The notes beneath the pieces were generated by a model. It did no database searches, was not told where the DNA came from, and saw nothing but the letters and a program-made list of their open reading frames with translations. A stretch of DNA of 45,791 nt from the NCBI GenBank assembly GCA_003248395.1, contig QFNA01000026.1, forward strand, positions 1 through 45,791. The letters are read 5' to 3'. The first letter of the stretch is position 1. Each line of letters starts with the position of its first letter. A program made the translations under genes and the position numbers. Below, one piece after another: positions 7,592 through 15,920 of the stretch. Source of the DNA: Citromicrobium sp. GTDB lineage: Bacteria; Pseudomonadota; Alphaproteobacteria; Sphingomonadales; Sphingomonadaceae.

Positions 7592-8017
7592 ATGCCCTAT
7601 TCGCGCCAGTCCGCTCCGAGTTTCCGCCCCATGTCGGAAATGAACATCACCCCGCTCATCGACGTCATGCTCGTCCTGCTGATCATGTTCATCATGGTCA
7701 TCCCGATCGCAACGCACTCGCTGTCGATCCCACTGCCCACCGGGCCGGGAAAATTCGCGAACGAGGACAGCAATACGGTCCATATCGACGCGCAGGACCG
7801 GCTGTTCTGGAACGGGCAGCCGCTCGACCGGCAGGGGCTGCTGAACCAGCTCGCCAGCGCCGCCGCCATGGATGAACAGCCCGTCATCCGCTTCGAACCC
7901 GACGCGCTTGCCAGCTATCGGCAGTCCTCCAGCACGATCGCGCTGATCAAGGATTCGGGCGTCGACCGCTTTGCCTTCGTCGGCAACGAGCGCTATCGCA
8001 CATTCGATGCCGATTGA
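7592..8017 (+). CDS. exbD: biopolymer transport protein ExbD (third copy)
   Basis: A 141-residue ExbD/TolR protein, a close paralogue of the second copy: helix ITPLIDVMLVLLIMFIMVIPI with aspartate D24 and the ending FAFVGNERYRTFD. The start at 7592 is set by GAGGAGAG 5-8 bases upstream and by the family N-terminus; a longer upstream frame has no support. It lies after a strong terminator and so has its own promoter. Its 3' end overlaps the next gene by 11 bases, which couples the two products. It is presumably an alternative partner of ExbB for a special transport task; the substrate is unknown. Confidence 0.9.
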   Translation: MPYSRQSAPSFRPMSEMNITPLIDVMLVLLIMFIMVIPIATHSLSIPLPTGPGKFANEDSNTVHIDAQDRLFWNGQPLDRQGLLNQLASAAAMDEQPVIRFEPDALASYRQSSSTIALIKDSGVDRFAFVGNERYRTFDAD

Positions 8018-8564
8018 TCGGCCGGGTCGGCGATCTTCGCACCGGCAGCCATATGATCATGGCGAGCCGATCCGCTGGCTCAACCTTGCGCCGCTCGCCG
8101 GCATTGCTGGCATCGCGGCAGCTCTCATCCTCTCGGCCTACGGGGTCACGCCTCATGCCGTGACGGTCAACCTGCCGACGCCCAACGCCATCCCGCCACC
8201 GATCGCCCAGCCCCGGATCGTCGAAATCGCGGTTTCGGAAAACGGTCGGGCCATGATCGACGGCGAAACGCTCACCGATACGGCTTTCGCGCGCAGGCTC
8301 GAACAATTGGCCCGCGCATCGCCAAGGCCGGGCATCAGCTTCACCCCGCACGACAGCGCGCTTTATGCCGACAGTCTGCGCGTACTTGGGCTTATCGAAC
8401 AGGCCGGGCTGACCGGGCGGGATTTCTGCTTCGGATCGACCGAGCGCAATCGCCGTTTCGGCACGGCGCAGGACACCGTCGCGCCCGATACCGCCGAACG
8501 GCCGTCCGAGCGTTGGCCACCCTGCGACCCCTACGGCTTGCCCGTTGCTGGAGAATCGAGATGA
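8007..8564 (+). CDS. ExbD-like protein lacking the membrane aspartate
   Basis: A 185-residue protein from ATG 8007, inside the end of the third exbD. Aligned by eye with the second and third copies, it keeps the same layout: charged N-terminus, one membrane helix (about 25-47), a 'VNLPTPN' linker like 'IDLPQPN', and a C-terminal part ending in DFCFGSTERNRRFG like FGFVGNERYRAFG. The helix, however, reads LAPLAGIAGIAAALIL where ExbD has TPLIDVLLVLLIMF: the proton-carrying Asp is Gly32. The C-terminal tail is extended and Pro-rich. It cannot move protons by the known route, so a structural or regulatory partner of the third ExbD is a reasonable guess, not shown. It could also be a decaying duplicate, but the open frame and coupling argue for use. 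Confidence 0.72.
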   Translation: MPIDRPGRRSSHRQPYDHGEPIRWLNLAPLAGIAGIAAALILSAYGVTPHAVTVNLPTPNAIPPPIAQPRIVEIAVSENGRAMIDGETLTDTAFARRLEQLARASPRPGISFTPHDSALYADSLRVLGLIEQAGLTGRDFCFGSTERNRRFGTAQDTVAPDTAERPSERWPPCDPYGLPVAGESR

Positions 8565-8592
8565 CTGCACTGCGCGAAGTGGATGGCTAGGA

Positions 8593-8990
8593 ATGAGCAT
8601 GTCGCATCAAGATAATAAGCAAGGCATCGACGCGCCGGCGCTCCCCCCTCCCTATACCCTCCGCTACCAGATACCCGATGTCGGAACCTACCAGCATCTC
8701 CGGCAGGCTTCCGGCCTTACGCCCTTCCCTCGCGCGGCTGCCGTGGTCGGCCTGTCGGGCACATTTCTCGGCGTTACCATCTCGTCCGAACACGAGATTG
8801 TCGGCATGGGCCGGGTGGTCGGCGATGGCGGGCTGTTCTTCCAGATCGTCGACATCGCCGTGCTGCCGGCGCATCAGGGCAAGGGGCTGGGCAAGGCGAT
8901 CATGCAGGCCCTGACGCAGGGCCTCGCCGCGCGCATATCGGCGCGCGCCTATGTCAGCCTGGTCGCCGACGGGGAAGCGCATCGCGCTTC
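8593..8990 (+). pseudogene. GNAT family N-acetyltransferase, C-terminus lost
   Basis: The N-terminal part is a clear GNAT fold: 'GDGGLFFQIVDIAVLPAHQGKGLG' gives beta-4 and the acetyl-CoA loop (QGKGLGKAI), followed by ISARAYVSLVADGEA, the beta-5 strand. After about 8985 the frame enters the antisense of the helicase gene and loses all family resemblance, running open to 9228. The normal last 20-30 residues ('LYxKxGF...' strand and helix) are absent. Start options are ATG 8593 or ATG 8599, the latter with AGGA 6 bases upstream. Its substrate would be a small-molecule amine; unknown. Acetyltransferases without the last strand are generally inactive, so I treat it as broken. Confidence 0.75.
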
Positions 8991-11402
8991 GGCCTCGAGC
9001 AGCAGTTCGTCGTCCACCGCACCTTGCGGCGTCGCCTCGCGTCCGATCATCACCATGACGGGCACGGCCAGGGGGCTGACCCGGTCGAGCTCGACATGGA
9101 CCAGCTGCTCGCCCGCCCGGTCGAGCAGATCGCCCAGCCTGCCGATGTCGGTCATGCGCGTGCGCGCGTCGGCCCACGCCGCTTCCAGCAGCAGATGGTC
9201 CGGTTCGTACTTGCGCAGGACGTCGTAGATCAGGTCGGTCGAAAAGGTGACCTGCTTGCCCGTCTTGCGTTTGCCCGGATGCTGGCGCTCGACCAGTCCG
9301 CCGATCACCGCCACTTCGCGAAAGGCGCGTCGCAGCAGGTGCGAATTCTGCACCCACTCGATAAACTCGTCCTGCAGAATGTCGGGCGACAGCAGCGGCG
9401 CGGGATCGGTGACCGGCCTCAGGCCCCACACGGCGAGCGAGTAATCATTGGCGACAAATCCTGCGGGCAACAGCCCGCGGTCCTCCATCCGCCGGGTGAT
9501 CAGCATGCCCAGGCTCTGGTTCGCGTTCCACCCCTCGAAGGTGTAATAGACGCTGTAATACCGCTTCGCATGGGGGAAACTCTCGACCAGCAATTGTCCG
9601 GGTCCGGGCATCCGGCTGCGCCAGTCCTGCATCTCCAGCCACTCGCGCACGTCGTCGGGGAAACGCGCCCAGCCCGCCCGGTCGACCAGCATGGTCCGCA
9701 CGCGCTCGGCCAGATGGGTGGTCAGCGGCAAGCGCTGGCCGCCATAGCTCGGGATCATCGCGCTTGCCTTGGCCGCCTTCACCAGCACTTCCATGTCCTG
9801 AAGCTTGACGACCTCCAGGCTCATCCCGGCAAAGGCAAAGGTATCGCCGGGGCTCAGCGATGCGGCAAATCGCTCCTCGACCTTGCCCAGGCTGCGCCCG
9901 CCGCGTCCGCGGCCCGCGCTGATCCGCACCTCCAGCATCTCGCTGTCGATGATGATCCCGGCGTTCATCCGGTGGCGCTGGGCCTGTTCGGGATGGCTGA
10001 GCCGCCAGACGCCCTGCTTGTCGCGCGTGATCCGTTTGAATTTGTCGTAGGCCTTCAGCGCATAGCCGCCGTTCTCGACGAAGGAGAGCACGCGCTGCCA
10101 CACGGCGTCGTCGACCCAGGCATAGGCCAGGCTCGAACGGATTTCGGCGAGCAGTTCGCGCTCGTCGAACGGCGCGGCGCAGGCGCAGCCCATCACGTGC
10201 TGCGCCAGCACATCGAGCCCGCCGGGGCGGAAATCCTCGCCATCGCGCTGCCCTTCGTCCACCGCATCGCGCGCGGCGGTGGCCTCGAGGAACTCGAACC
10301 GGTTGCCGGGTACCAGCAGCGCCCGGCTTGGCTGATCGAGCCGGTGATTGGCGCGCCCGATGCGCTGGAGCAGCCGGCTGGAGCCTTTGGGCGCGCCCAT
10401 TTGCACCACCAGGTCGATGTCGCCCCAGTCCACCCCCAGGTCCAGGCTCGCGGTCGCGACCAGCGCGCGCAATTCGCCCCGCGCCATGGCCCCTTCGACC
10501 TTGCGCCGCGCCTCCTTCGACAGGGACCCGTGATGGATCCCGATCGGCAGCTTGTCCTCGTTCACGTCCCACAGGTTCTGGAAGATGTATTCGGCCAGGA
10601 AGCGCGTATTGGTGAAGATCAGCGTCGTCGTGTTGCGGCGGATCTCCTCATACAGCTGCGGCACGGCCCAGGTCGCCGCGTGGCCGCCCCACGGCACGCG
10701 CTCCTCGTCGGGCAGCAGGATTTCGACCTCGGCCGGAGCGCCCTGCTCGCCCTCGACGAGCTCGACCGCGTCGATGTCGCCCCACGGTGCGAGCCATTCG
10801 CGAAATTTCTCCGGCTCCGCCACCGTCGCCGAAAGCGCCGCCCGCTGCATATCGGGCGCGATCGCCTGCAGCCGCGATAACGCCAGCGCCAGCAGATCGC
10901 CCCGCTTGCCCGTCGCGAACGCATGTATTTCATCAACTACCACCCGCTTCAGCCCCGCGAACATCTCGAAACTGTCGGGATAGGACAACAGCAGCGACAG
11001 GCTTTCCGGTGTAGTCAGCAAGACATGCGGTGGTCGGCTACGCTGGCGTCTCTTGCGATCGGACGGCGTATCCCCGCTGCGGGTTTCGATACGAATGGGC
11101 AGGCCCATCTCCTCGACCGGCACAACCAGATTGCGCTGCACATCGTGCGCCAGCGCTTTCAGCGGAGACACATAAAGCGTGTGCAAGCCCGCGGGCACAT
11201 CGTTGCCGCCTAGCCGAGACGAAGTGAAAGCAGCCAATGTGGGCAGGAACCCTGCCAGCGTCTTGCCCGCACCCGTATCCGCCACCAGCAAAGCATGATT
11301 CCCGGAATCGCTTGCTGCCAGCATGTCGGCCTGGTGGCGCCGCACGCGCCAACCGCGTCCGTTAAACCAATCGGTGATTTCGGATGGGACATTCACCTGC
11401 AT
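8949..11402 (-). CDS. ligase-associated DNA damage response DEXH-box helicase (Lhr-like)
   Basis: An 817-residue superfamily 2 helicase. Motifs: Walker A 'ADTGAGKT' near 41-48, TTPESL near 129-134, DEIH near 157-160, SAT near 188-190, and motif VI in LLQRIGRANHR near 342-352, then the Lhr-type C-terminal domains. The N-terminus (ITDWFNGRGWRVRRHQADML) and the ending DRVSPLAVPVMVMIGRE identify the subfamily usually encoded with an ATP-dependent DNA ligase, an exonuclease and the metallophosphoesterase PdeM; none of these is next to it here. The true C-terminus seems lost: family likeness ends at LLLEAEA, and the last 11 residues (RCASPSATRLT) are the antisense of the truncated GNAT gene. The start lacks a clear ribosome site. 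Likely active, as only the extreme tail is affected. Confidence 0.9.
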   Translation of the reverse strand: MQVNVPSEITDWFNGRGWRVRRHQADMLAASDSGNHALLVADTGAGKTLAGFLPTLAAFTSSRLGGNDVPAGLHTLYVSPLKALAHDVQRNLVVPVEEMGLPIRIETRSGDTPSDRKRRQRSRPPHVLLTTPESLSLLLSYPDSFEMFAGLKRVVVDEIHAFATGKRGDLLALALSRLQAIAPDMQRAALSATVAEPEKFREWLAPWGDIDAVELVEGEQGAPAEVEILLPDEERVPWGGHAATWAVPQLYEEIRRNTTTLIFTNTRFLAEYIFQNLWDVNEDKLPIGIHHGSLSKEARRKVEGAMARGELRALVATASLDLGVDWGDIDLVVQMGAPKGSSRLLQRIGRANHRLDQPSRALLVPGNRFEFLEATAARDAVDEGQRDGEDFRPGGLDVLAQHVMGCACAAPFDERELLAEIRSSLAYAWVDDAVWQRVLSFVENGGYALKAYDKFKRITRDKQGVWRLSHPEQAQRHRMNAGIIIDSEMLEVRISAGRGRGGRSLGKVEERFAASLSPGDTFAFAGMSLEVVKLQDMEVLVKAAKASAMIPSYGGQRLPLTTHLAERVRTMLVDRAGWARFPDDVREWLEMQDWRSRMPGPGQLLVESFPHAKRYYSVYYTFEGWNANQSLGMLITRRMEDRGLLPAGFVANDYSLAVWGLRPVTDPAPLLSPDILQDEFIEWVQNSHLLRRAFREVAVIGGLVERQHPGKRKTGKQVTFSTDLIYDVLRKYEPDHLLLEAAWADARTRMTDIGRLGDLLDRAGEQLVHVELDRVSPLAVPVMVMIGREATPQGAVDDELLLEAEARCASPSATRLT

Positions 11403-11480
11403 CGCATATCAAGCGGTGCAGGTGCGCATCGGGTTCCGCGTTCCGACCATGGTACGGCGCACGGCGCCTCGCCGTGACAG

Positions 11481-12407
11481 CTATTCGTTTCCGGTAGGGT
11501 CGACAGCGAGATCCGCTGCATCGTCATATTCCTCGGCGCGGTCGCTATCGATCCGGTTCGGTGCCGTGACAACATTTTCGAGTTCGGCGGGTGATATCCC
11601 GAGCAGCTCGGACATGCGTGAGCGTTCCCGCTCACTTAGATCGGCATAGCTCCGTTCTGCCGGAAGCCCTTCCATGGCTTGGACTATCCCGTTTTCCATA
11701 TCGCTCATATTGCCCATCATTGTCGGCATGGCCTGCATGCTTGCCTGTATGACCCGCGGATCGGAAAACAGCGCCAACTGCTCCCTAGCATAATGTGCGC
11801 CTGTAGGAGTTGCGAAGAAATTTGCGATGTCGGTTAGCTGTGCCGCATCGAAGCGAACCGCGTAAGCCTTCGCCAAGCCCTCGCGCATGGGGCCCTCAAT
11901 GTTCGCAAACACGCCGCCCATGTTGCCCGTCATCGCCGCGACCATCGCATCGCCACGCTTCTCATGGGCTGGATCGAGCATGGTCACCAATTCCCGCTTC
12001 TCCGTTTCATCGAGCGCGGCAAGCATTTCCGGATCGACCTCAAGCCGGTTTTCGAGGACGAAATCGGGGTTCGAAAACATCGACATCATCGGACGGAGCA
12101 TCTGGTCCATCATGTCGTTCATCAATTCGGTATAGAACCCGTCAGGCATCATCGTCAGCACAACGGCTTGCGCAGCGGGCACGCGAGCTTCTTGCTCAGC
12201 GGTCAGAGGTTCGCTCTGGAACAGACCGCTCATCATGCTGGCAAGTTCTTGCAATTCTTCGGCACTATCGGGCGCAACTTCTTCGGAATATTCGTCGCCG
12301 TCAGCACGCAATTCTTCTTCTCCTGCTTCGTCTTGAGCGAAGGCAGGGTTCGCAAGTGCAAGGGCAATCCCTGCAACAGCGACGTTCAGCAATTTTATCA
12401 TAGTCAT
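11481..12407 (-). CDS. exported DUF2059-like protein
   Basis: A 308-residue protein with a signal peptide (MTMIKLLNVAVAGIALALANPAFA, about 24 residues) and a very acidic mature N-terminus. The segment LAKAYAVRFDAAQLTDIANFFATPTGAHYAREQ (about 185-215) matches the pattern of DUF2059 proteins, helical periplasmic proteins of unknown role. A GAGGGA precedes the ATG. It is the last gene of the mipZ-dnaJ-phosphomannomutase run, 27 bases after the phosphomannomutase stop, so it is probably cotranscribed. No function can be given. Confidence 0.78.
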   Translation of the reverse strand: MTMIKLLNVAVAGIALALANPAFAQDEAGEEELRADGDEYSEEVAPDSAEELQELASMMSGLFQSEPLTAEQEARVPAAQAVVLTMMPDGFYTELMNDMMDQMLRPMMSMFSNPDFVLENRLEVDPEMLAALDETEKRELVTMLDPAHEKRGDAMVAAMTGNMGGVFANIEGPMREGLAKAYAVRFDAAQLTDIANFFATPTGAHYAREQLALFSDPRVIQASMQAMPTMMGNMSDMENGIVQAMEGLPAERSYADLSERERSRMSELLGISPAELENVVTAPNRIDSDRAEEYDDAADLAVDPTGNE

Positions 12408-12434
12408 GCTTCCCTCAATCCCGGTCGCCCGGCT

Positions 12435-13844
12435 TCAGTGCCTGACGCTTTCTCCACGTTCCAGGCCACTCAGCCTCAGCTGCTCGTCTATCTGTGCAAC
12501 GAGGCGCTCAAGCCCCGTCTCACTTTCACTCTCGGCCCGCGCGACAAGGACATCCTGAGTGTTGGAAGCACGCAGCAGCCACCAGCCGTCGGCATTGGTG
12601 ACGCGCACGCCGTCAGTGCTGTCGACCTCATCGCTGCTGTGTTTCAGGCGTTGCTTCACCTCGTCGATAGCCGCGAATTTGCGATTCTCGTCGACCTGGA
12701 ATCGCATTTCGGGCGTGTTGACCATTGCGGGCATGGCGCCACGCAGTTCGGTCACCGACCTGCCAAGCCGTGCGGCAGCGGCAATCAGCCTCACCCCAGC
12801 GTAAAGCGCATCGTCGTATCCATAATATTCGTCGGCGAAAAACACGTGACCGCTCATTTCGCCGGCCAGCGGCGACCCGGTTTCCTTCATCTTGGACTTG
12901 ATGAGCGAATGGCCCGTCTTCCACATCAGCGGCTCGCCGCCGCAGGCGGCAACATGGTCGTAGAGCGCGCGGCTGGCCTTTACATCGGCGATTATGACCG
13001 GCTTATCCTCGCGCCCGGCAAGCAGGTCTTCTGCAAAGATCATCAACAACTGGTCACCCCAGATCACTCGCCCCTTTCCATCGACAGCACCGATGCGGTC
13101 ACCGTCTCCGTCGAATGCGACACCGAAATCGAGCGACTTCTCGGCTACCAGCCGTTGAAGGTCGGCAAGGTTCTCCTCGACTGTCGGGTCGGGATGATGA
13201 TTGGGAAAATTGCCATCCACTTCGGTATGGAGCAGATAGTGCTCCCCGGGGAGTTTCGCGACGAGCTTCTCCAGCGCAGGGCCCGCCGCGCCATTGCCCG
13301 CATCCCAGCCCACGCGAAGATCGGACAGCGCCGCGGCATCGATCCTGTCCATGGCCGACAGCATTTTGTCGACATAGGCATCCATCACATCGCGCTCTTC
13401 GACACTGCCCGTGCCGTCCAGCCATTCGCCAGCAGCTGCCCGGCGGCCGAGTTCGGTAATATCCGCTCCAAAGAAAGGCCGACCCTGGAAAACCATCTTG
13501 AAGCCGTTGTAATTGCCCGGGTTGTGGCTGCCGGTTATCTGGATGCCGCCATCAATGTCAACGGCTGACGCCTCGGCGAAATAAAGCATCGGTGTAGGAC
13601 CCATTCCGATGCGGACCACATCGCATCCCGCCGAGGTCAGCCCCTCGACCAATGCATGTTCCAGCATGGGAGACGAAACGCGACCGTCGTATCCGACTGC
13701 CACTCGATTGCCGCCTGCTTCCACCAGCATCGAGCCGAATGTATGACCGATGGCCCGCGCGTCGTCCGCCCCTAGCGTTTCTCCTATGATCCCGCGGATA
13801 TCGTACTCGCGAAGGATCGTCGGATCGAACTGGTGGCTGCTCAC
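12435..13844 (-). CDS. phosphomannomutase/phosphoglucomutase
   Basis: A 469-residue alpha-D-phosphohexomutase, the usual AlgC/ManB length. The phosphoserine loop TGSHNPGNYNGFK places the active serine at S106; the metal loop DGDGDR is at 245-250; the sugar loop GEMSGHVFF is around 325-333; the C-terminal phosphate loop is RASNTQ near 430. It interconverts the 1- and 6-phosphates of mannose or glucose, feeding GDP-mannose and UDP-glucose for LPS and exopolysaccharide. All four domains are intact. The start overlaps the stop of the dnaJ-like gene by 4 bases. A polysaccharide ligase and glycosyltransferase lie about 14 kb away. Confidence 0.93.
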   Translation of the reverse strand: MSSHQFDPTILREYDIRGIIGETLGADDARAIGHTFGSMLVEAGGNRVAVGYDGRVSSPMLEHALVEGLTSAGCDVVRIGMGPTPMLYFAEASAVDIDGGIQITGSHNPGNYNGFKMVFQGRPFFGADITELGRRAAAGEWLDGTGSVEERDVMDAYVDKMLSAMDRIDAAALSDLRVGWDAGNGAAGPALEKLVAKLPGEHYLLHTEVDGNFPNHHPDPTVEENLADLQRLVAEKSLDFGVAFDGDGDRIGAVDGKGRVIWGDQLLMIFAEDLLAGREDKPVIIADVKASRALYDHVAACGGEPLMWKTGHSLIKSKMKETGSPLAGEMSGHVFFADEYYGYDDALYAGVRLIAAAARLGRSVTELRGAMPAMVNTPEMRFQVDENRKFAAIDEVKQRLKHSSDEVDSTDGVRVTNADGWWLLRASNTQDVLVARAESESETGLERLVAQIDEQLRLSGLERGESVRH

Positions 13845-14143
13845 GGACCTTGCTCCTCAACGTCGTAAGGCAATTCAGCAAGCAGCAAATCGCGAGCTGC
13901 GTTCAATTCTTGCATCTTGGACATGTCACCGCCCCTGTCGGGATGCAGCATTGCAGCCAGATTACGATGAGCCTCACGGATTTCGCGACGATCAGCCTGC
14001 TGCGATACGCCCAGCAGTTTGCGCGCATTTGTCACCGCCTGTTGTCGGGGCGGAGCAGAGCGCAAATAATCCCAGGGCCACTTTCCCAGCGCCCAGCGAA
14101 AAAGCATCGATAGCGCCACCACAGCCAACAGCAGCTTAATCAT
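13841..14143 (-). CDS. membrane-anchored J-domain protein
   Basis: A 100-residue protein with an N-terminal membrane helix (residues 1-18) and a C-terminal J domain whose HPD motif is at 67-69 (AMLHPDRGG). It resembles the short DjlA/TIM14-type proteins that stimulate DnaK ATPase near the membrane; the client is unknown. It overlaps mipZ by 4 bases upstream and the phosphomannomutase by 4 bases downstream, so the three genes are translationally coupled. Confidence 0.87.
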   Translation of the reverse strand: MIKLLLAVVALSMLFRWALGKWPWDYLRSAPPRQQAVTNARKLLGVSQQADRREIREAHRNLAAMLHPDRGGDMSKMQELNAARDLLLAELPYDVEEQGP

Positions 14144-14952
14144 GTCCCTGCCCCTTGCACTGCCGGTGATTTGCCGATCGGTAGACGCAGCGCGGCGACC
14201 AGCCCCCGCAATTCCTGCCGGGCGACGAGATGGCTAGTGCCCAGGTCGCCGAGATGCCCCTTGTCAAGCAAGGTAAGGCCGGAGGGAAAAAGCTCGCGAT
14301 AAATGACCCGCTCTGAAAGTCCCTTGGCGGTGCGGAACCCGACACGTTTCGACATTTCGCCCAGCGCCTGCTCGATGCGCGCCATATTGCGCGCCTCGGT
14401 ATAACCGGTGCGATTGCGCACCACGATCCAGTCCATTTCCGAACGCTGCTGCTCTATCTGAACGCGCCCCCGCTTGATGCGTGCTTCCCAGATAAGCTCG
14501 GCGTAGAACGACAGCTTCCTGACCTTGAACGTCTCGCCCTCGACCTGGCCAATGAGGTCGAAATCGACGAAACTGTCGTTCATCGGTGTCACCAGCGTAT
14601 CCGCCTGTGTCGCCGCGAAGCGCGCCAGCGGATCGTCCCGGCCGGGTGTATCGATGATGATGAAGTCCGCACCCGCACTTTTCTCGCGCACGAAGGCGGC
14701 AAAGGTGCGCTCGTCCATATTTTCAACCGTGTGGCAACGTGCGTTGGGCAGTTCCACATTGCGCCGCGCAGCAGTCTCCGCACGGTTTTCCAGATAACGG
14801 CACAATGTCCGCTGGCGATGGTCGAGATCGAAGGCAACGACATCGGCACCCTGATAAGCCAGCGCTACGGCGACGTGGACCGCCGTAGTCGATTTGCCCG
14901 TTCCCCCTTTTTCATTGGCGAACGTAATCCAGTAGGGCGAAAAGTCGGACAC
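14140..14952 (-). CDS. mipZ: division plane positioning ATPase MipZ (ParA family)
   Basis: A 270-residue ParA/MinD-type ATPase. The deviant Walker A KGGTGKST is at about 15-22, preceded by FANE and followed by TTAVHVAVALAYQGADVVAFDLDHRQRT, very close to Caulobacter MipZ. MipZ forms a gradient from the ParB-marked pole and blocks FtsZ assembly there, replacing MinCDE in many alphaproteobacteria. A GTG start at 14952-14950 fits the family N-terminus; the frame is open further upstream but that part is the antisense of panC. It is the first gene of the mipZ-dnaJ-phosphomannomutase-DUF2059 run, divergent from panC with an 87-base gap. Confidence 0.9.
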   Translation of the reverse strand: MSDFSPYWITFANEKGGTGKSTTAVHVAVALAYQGADVVAFDLDHRQRTLCRYLENRAETAARRNVELPNARCHTVENMDERTFAAFVREKSAGADFIIIDTPGRDDPLARFAATQADTLVTPMNDSFVDFDLIGQVEGETFKVRKLSFYAELIWEARIKRGRVQIEQQRSEMDWIVVRNRTGYTEARNMARIEQALGEMSKRVGFRTAKGLSERVIYRELFPSGLTLLDKGHLGDLGTSHLVARQELRGLVAALRLPIGKSPAVQGAGT

Positions 14953-15039
14953 TAGGGGCAGTTTCCAGCAATTGGTTGATACGACCCGACGACGAACGCT
15001 AGGGCTATTGCAACGATCCTTATCCAAGGGGATGCTAGC

Positions 15040-15906
15040 GTGCAAACCGCCCGAGAAATTGAAATGTTGAGGACTGAAGTCGCATCGCTTCGGAAAGACG
15101 GCGGCAAGCTTGCGCTCGTCCCGACGATGGGCGCGCTCCACGAGGGCCACCTGACGCTTGTGCGAGAGGCGCGCGCGGCGGCAAAGCACGTCGTCGTTTC
15201 CATATTCGTCAACCCGAAGCAGTTCGGAGCCGGCGAGGACCTTGACGCTTATCCCCGCCAGCTGGCGCGCGACGCGGCGGTTCTGGAGAAAGAGGGCGTC
15301 GCGCTGCTTTGGGCGCCGAGTTCGAGCGCGGTCTATCCAGCCGGTTACGCCACCAATATTTCGGTGTCCGGCGTGAGCGAAGGACTATGCGGCGCTGATC
15401 GCCCCGGTCATTTCGATGGCGTGGCGACGGTGGTTTGCAAGCTTTTCAACCAGGTGTTGCCCGACATGGCGTTCTTCGGAGAGAAAGACTGGCAGCAACT
15501 GGCGGTGGTTCGTCGAATGGCCGCGGATCTGGACTTGATGCTCCCACATGTTGCCGCGATTTTCGGGGTGCCGATCGTGCGCGAAAGTGACGGGCTCGCG
15601 ATGAGCAGCCGCAACGCCTATCTCTCGGCCGATGAGCGAACGAGAGCGGCGGTCCTGCCGCAGGCCATGCACTCTGCGATTGAAGGGCTTGCCGATGGTG
15701 TCCCGGCCGCAACCGCGTTGACCAGATTGCGCGAGACCCTGATCGAAAGTGGCTTCGATAGCGTCGATTATGCCGAGTTGCGCGATGCCGACAGCCTCGA
15801 AGAAGCCAGCAACAGCCTCGATAACGCGCGCCTGTTCGTCGCTGCGCGGATTGGCGGTACGCGGCTCATCGACAATATGGCAGTCGCACCCACTGCCGCA
15901 TTATAG
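15040..15906 (+). CDS. panC: pantothenate synthetase
   Basis: A 288-residue enzyme that joins pantoate and beta-alanine with ATP to make pantothenate for coenzyme A. The nucleotide motif MGALHEGHL (HxGH at 34-37), FVNPKQFGAGEDLDAYPR near 60-77, FFGEKDWQQ near 149 and MSSRN near 188 are all present. The start is GTG at 15040. The length is complete. It is a single gene, divergent from mipZ and tail-to-tail with tRNA-Leu. Confidence 0.95.
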   Translation: MQTAREIEMLRTEVASLRKDGGKLALVPTMGALHEGHLTLVREARAAAKHVVVSIFVNPKQFGAGEDLDAYPRQLARDAAVLEKEGVALLWAPSSSAVYPAGYATNISVSGVSEGLCGADRPGHFDGVATVVCKLFNQVLPDMAFFGEKDWQQLAVVRRMAADLDLMLPHVAAIFGVPIVRESDGLAMSSRNAYLSADERTRAAVLPQAMHSAIEGLADGVPAATALTRLRETLIESGFDSVDYAELRDADSLEEASNSLDNARLFVAARIGGTRLIDNMAVAPTAAL

Positions 15907-15920
15907 CTTTGAAAAGAGTT

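Noticed and set aside
9024..10880. A 618-residue open frame on the plus strand, and similar long frames at 1629-3437 (+), 32658-34622 (-), 36096-37574 (-) and 43041-44483 (+).
   Set aside because: Each lies opposite a well-conserved gene (helicase, hom, gltB, gltD, leuS). Their compositions (Arg/His/Gly/Asp-rich, no domain) are those of GC-rich antisense frames.
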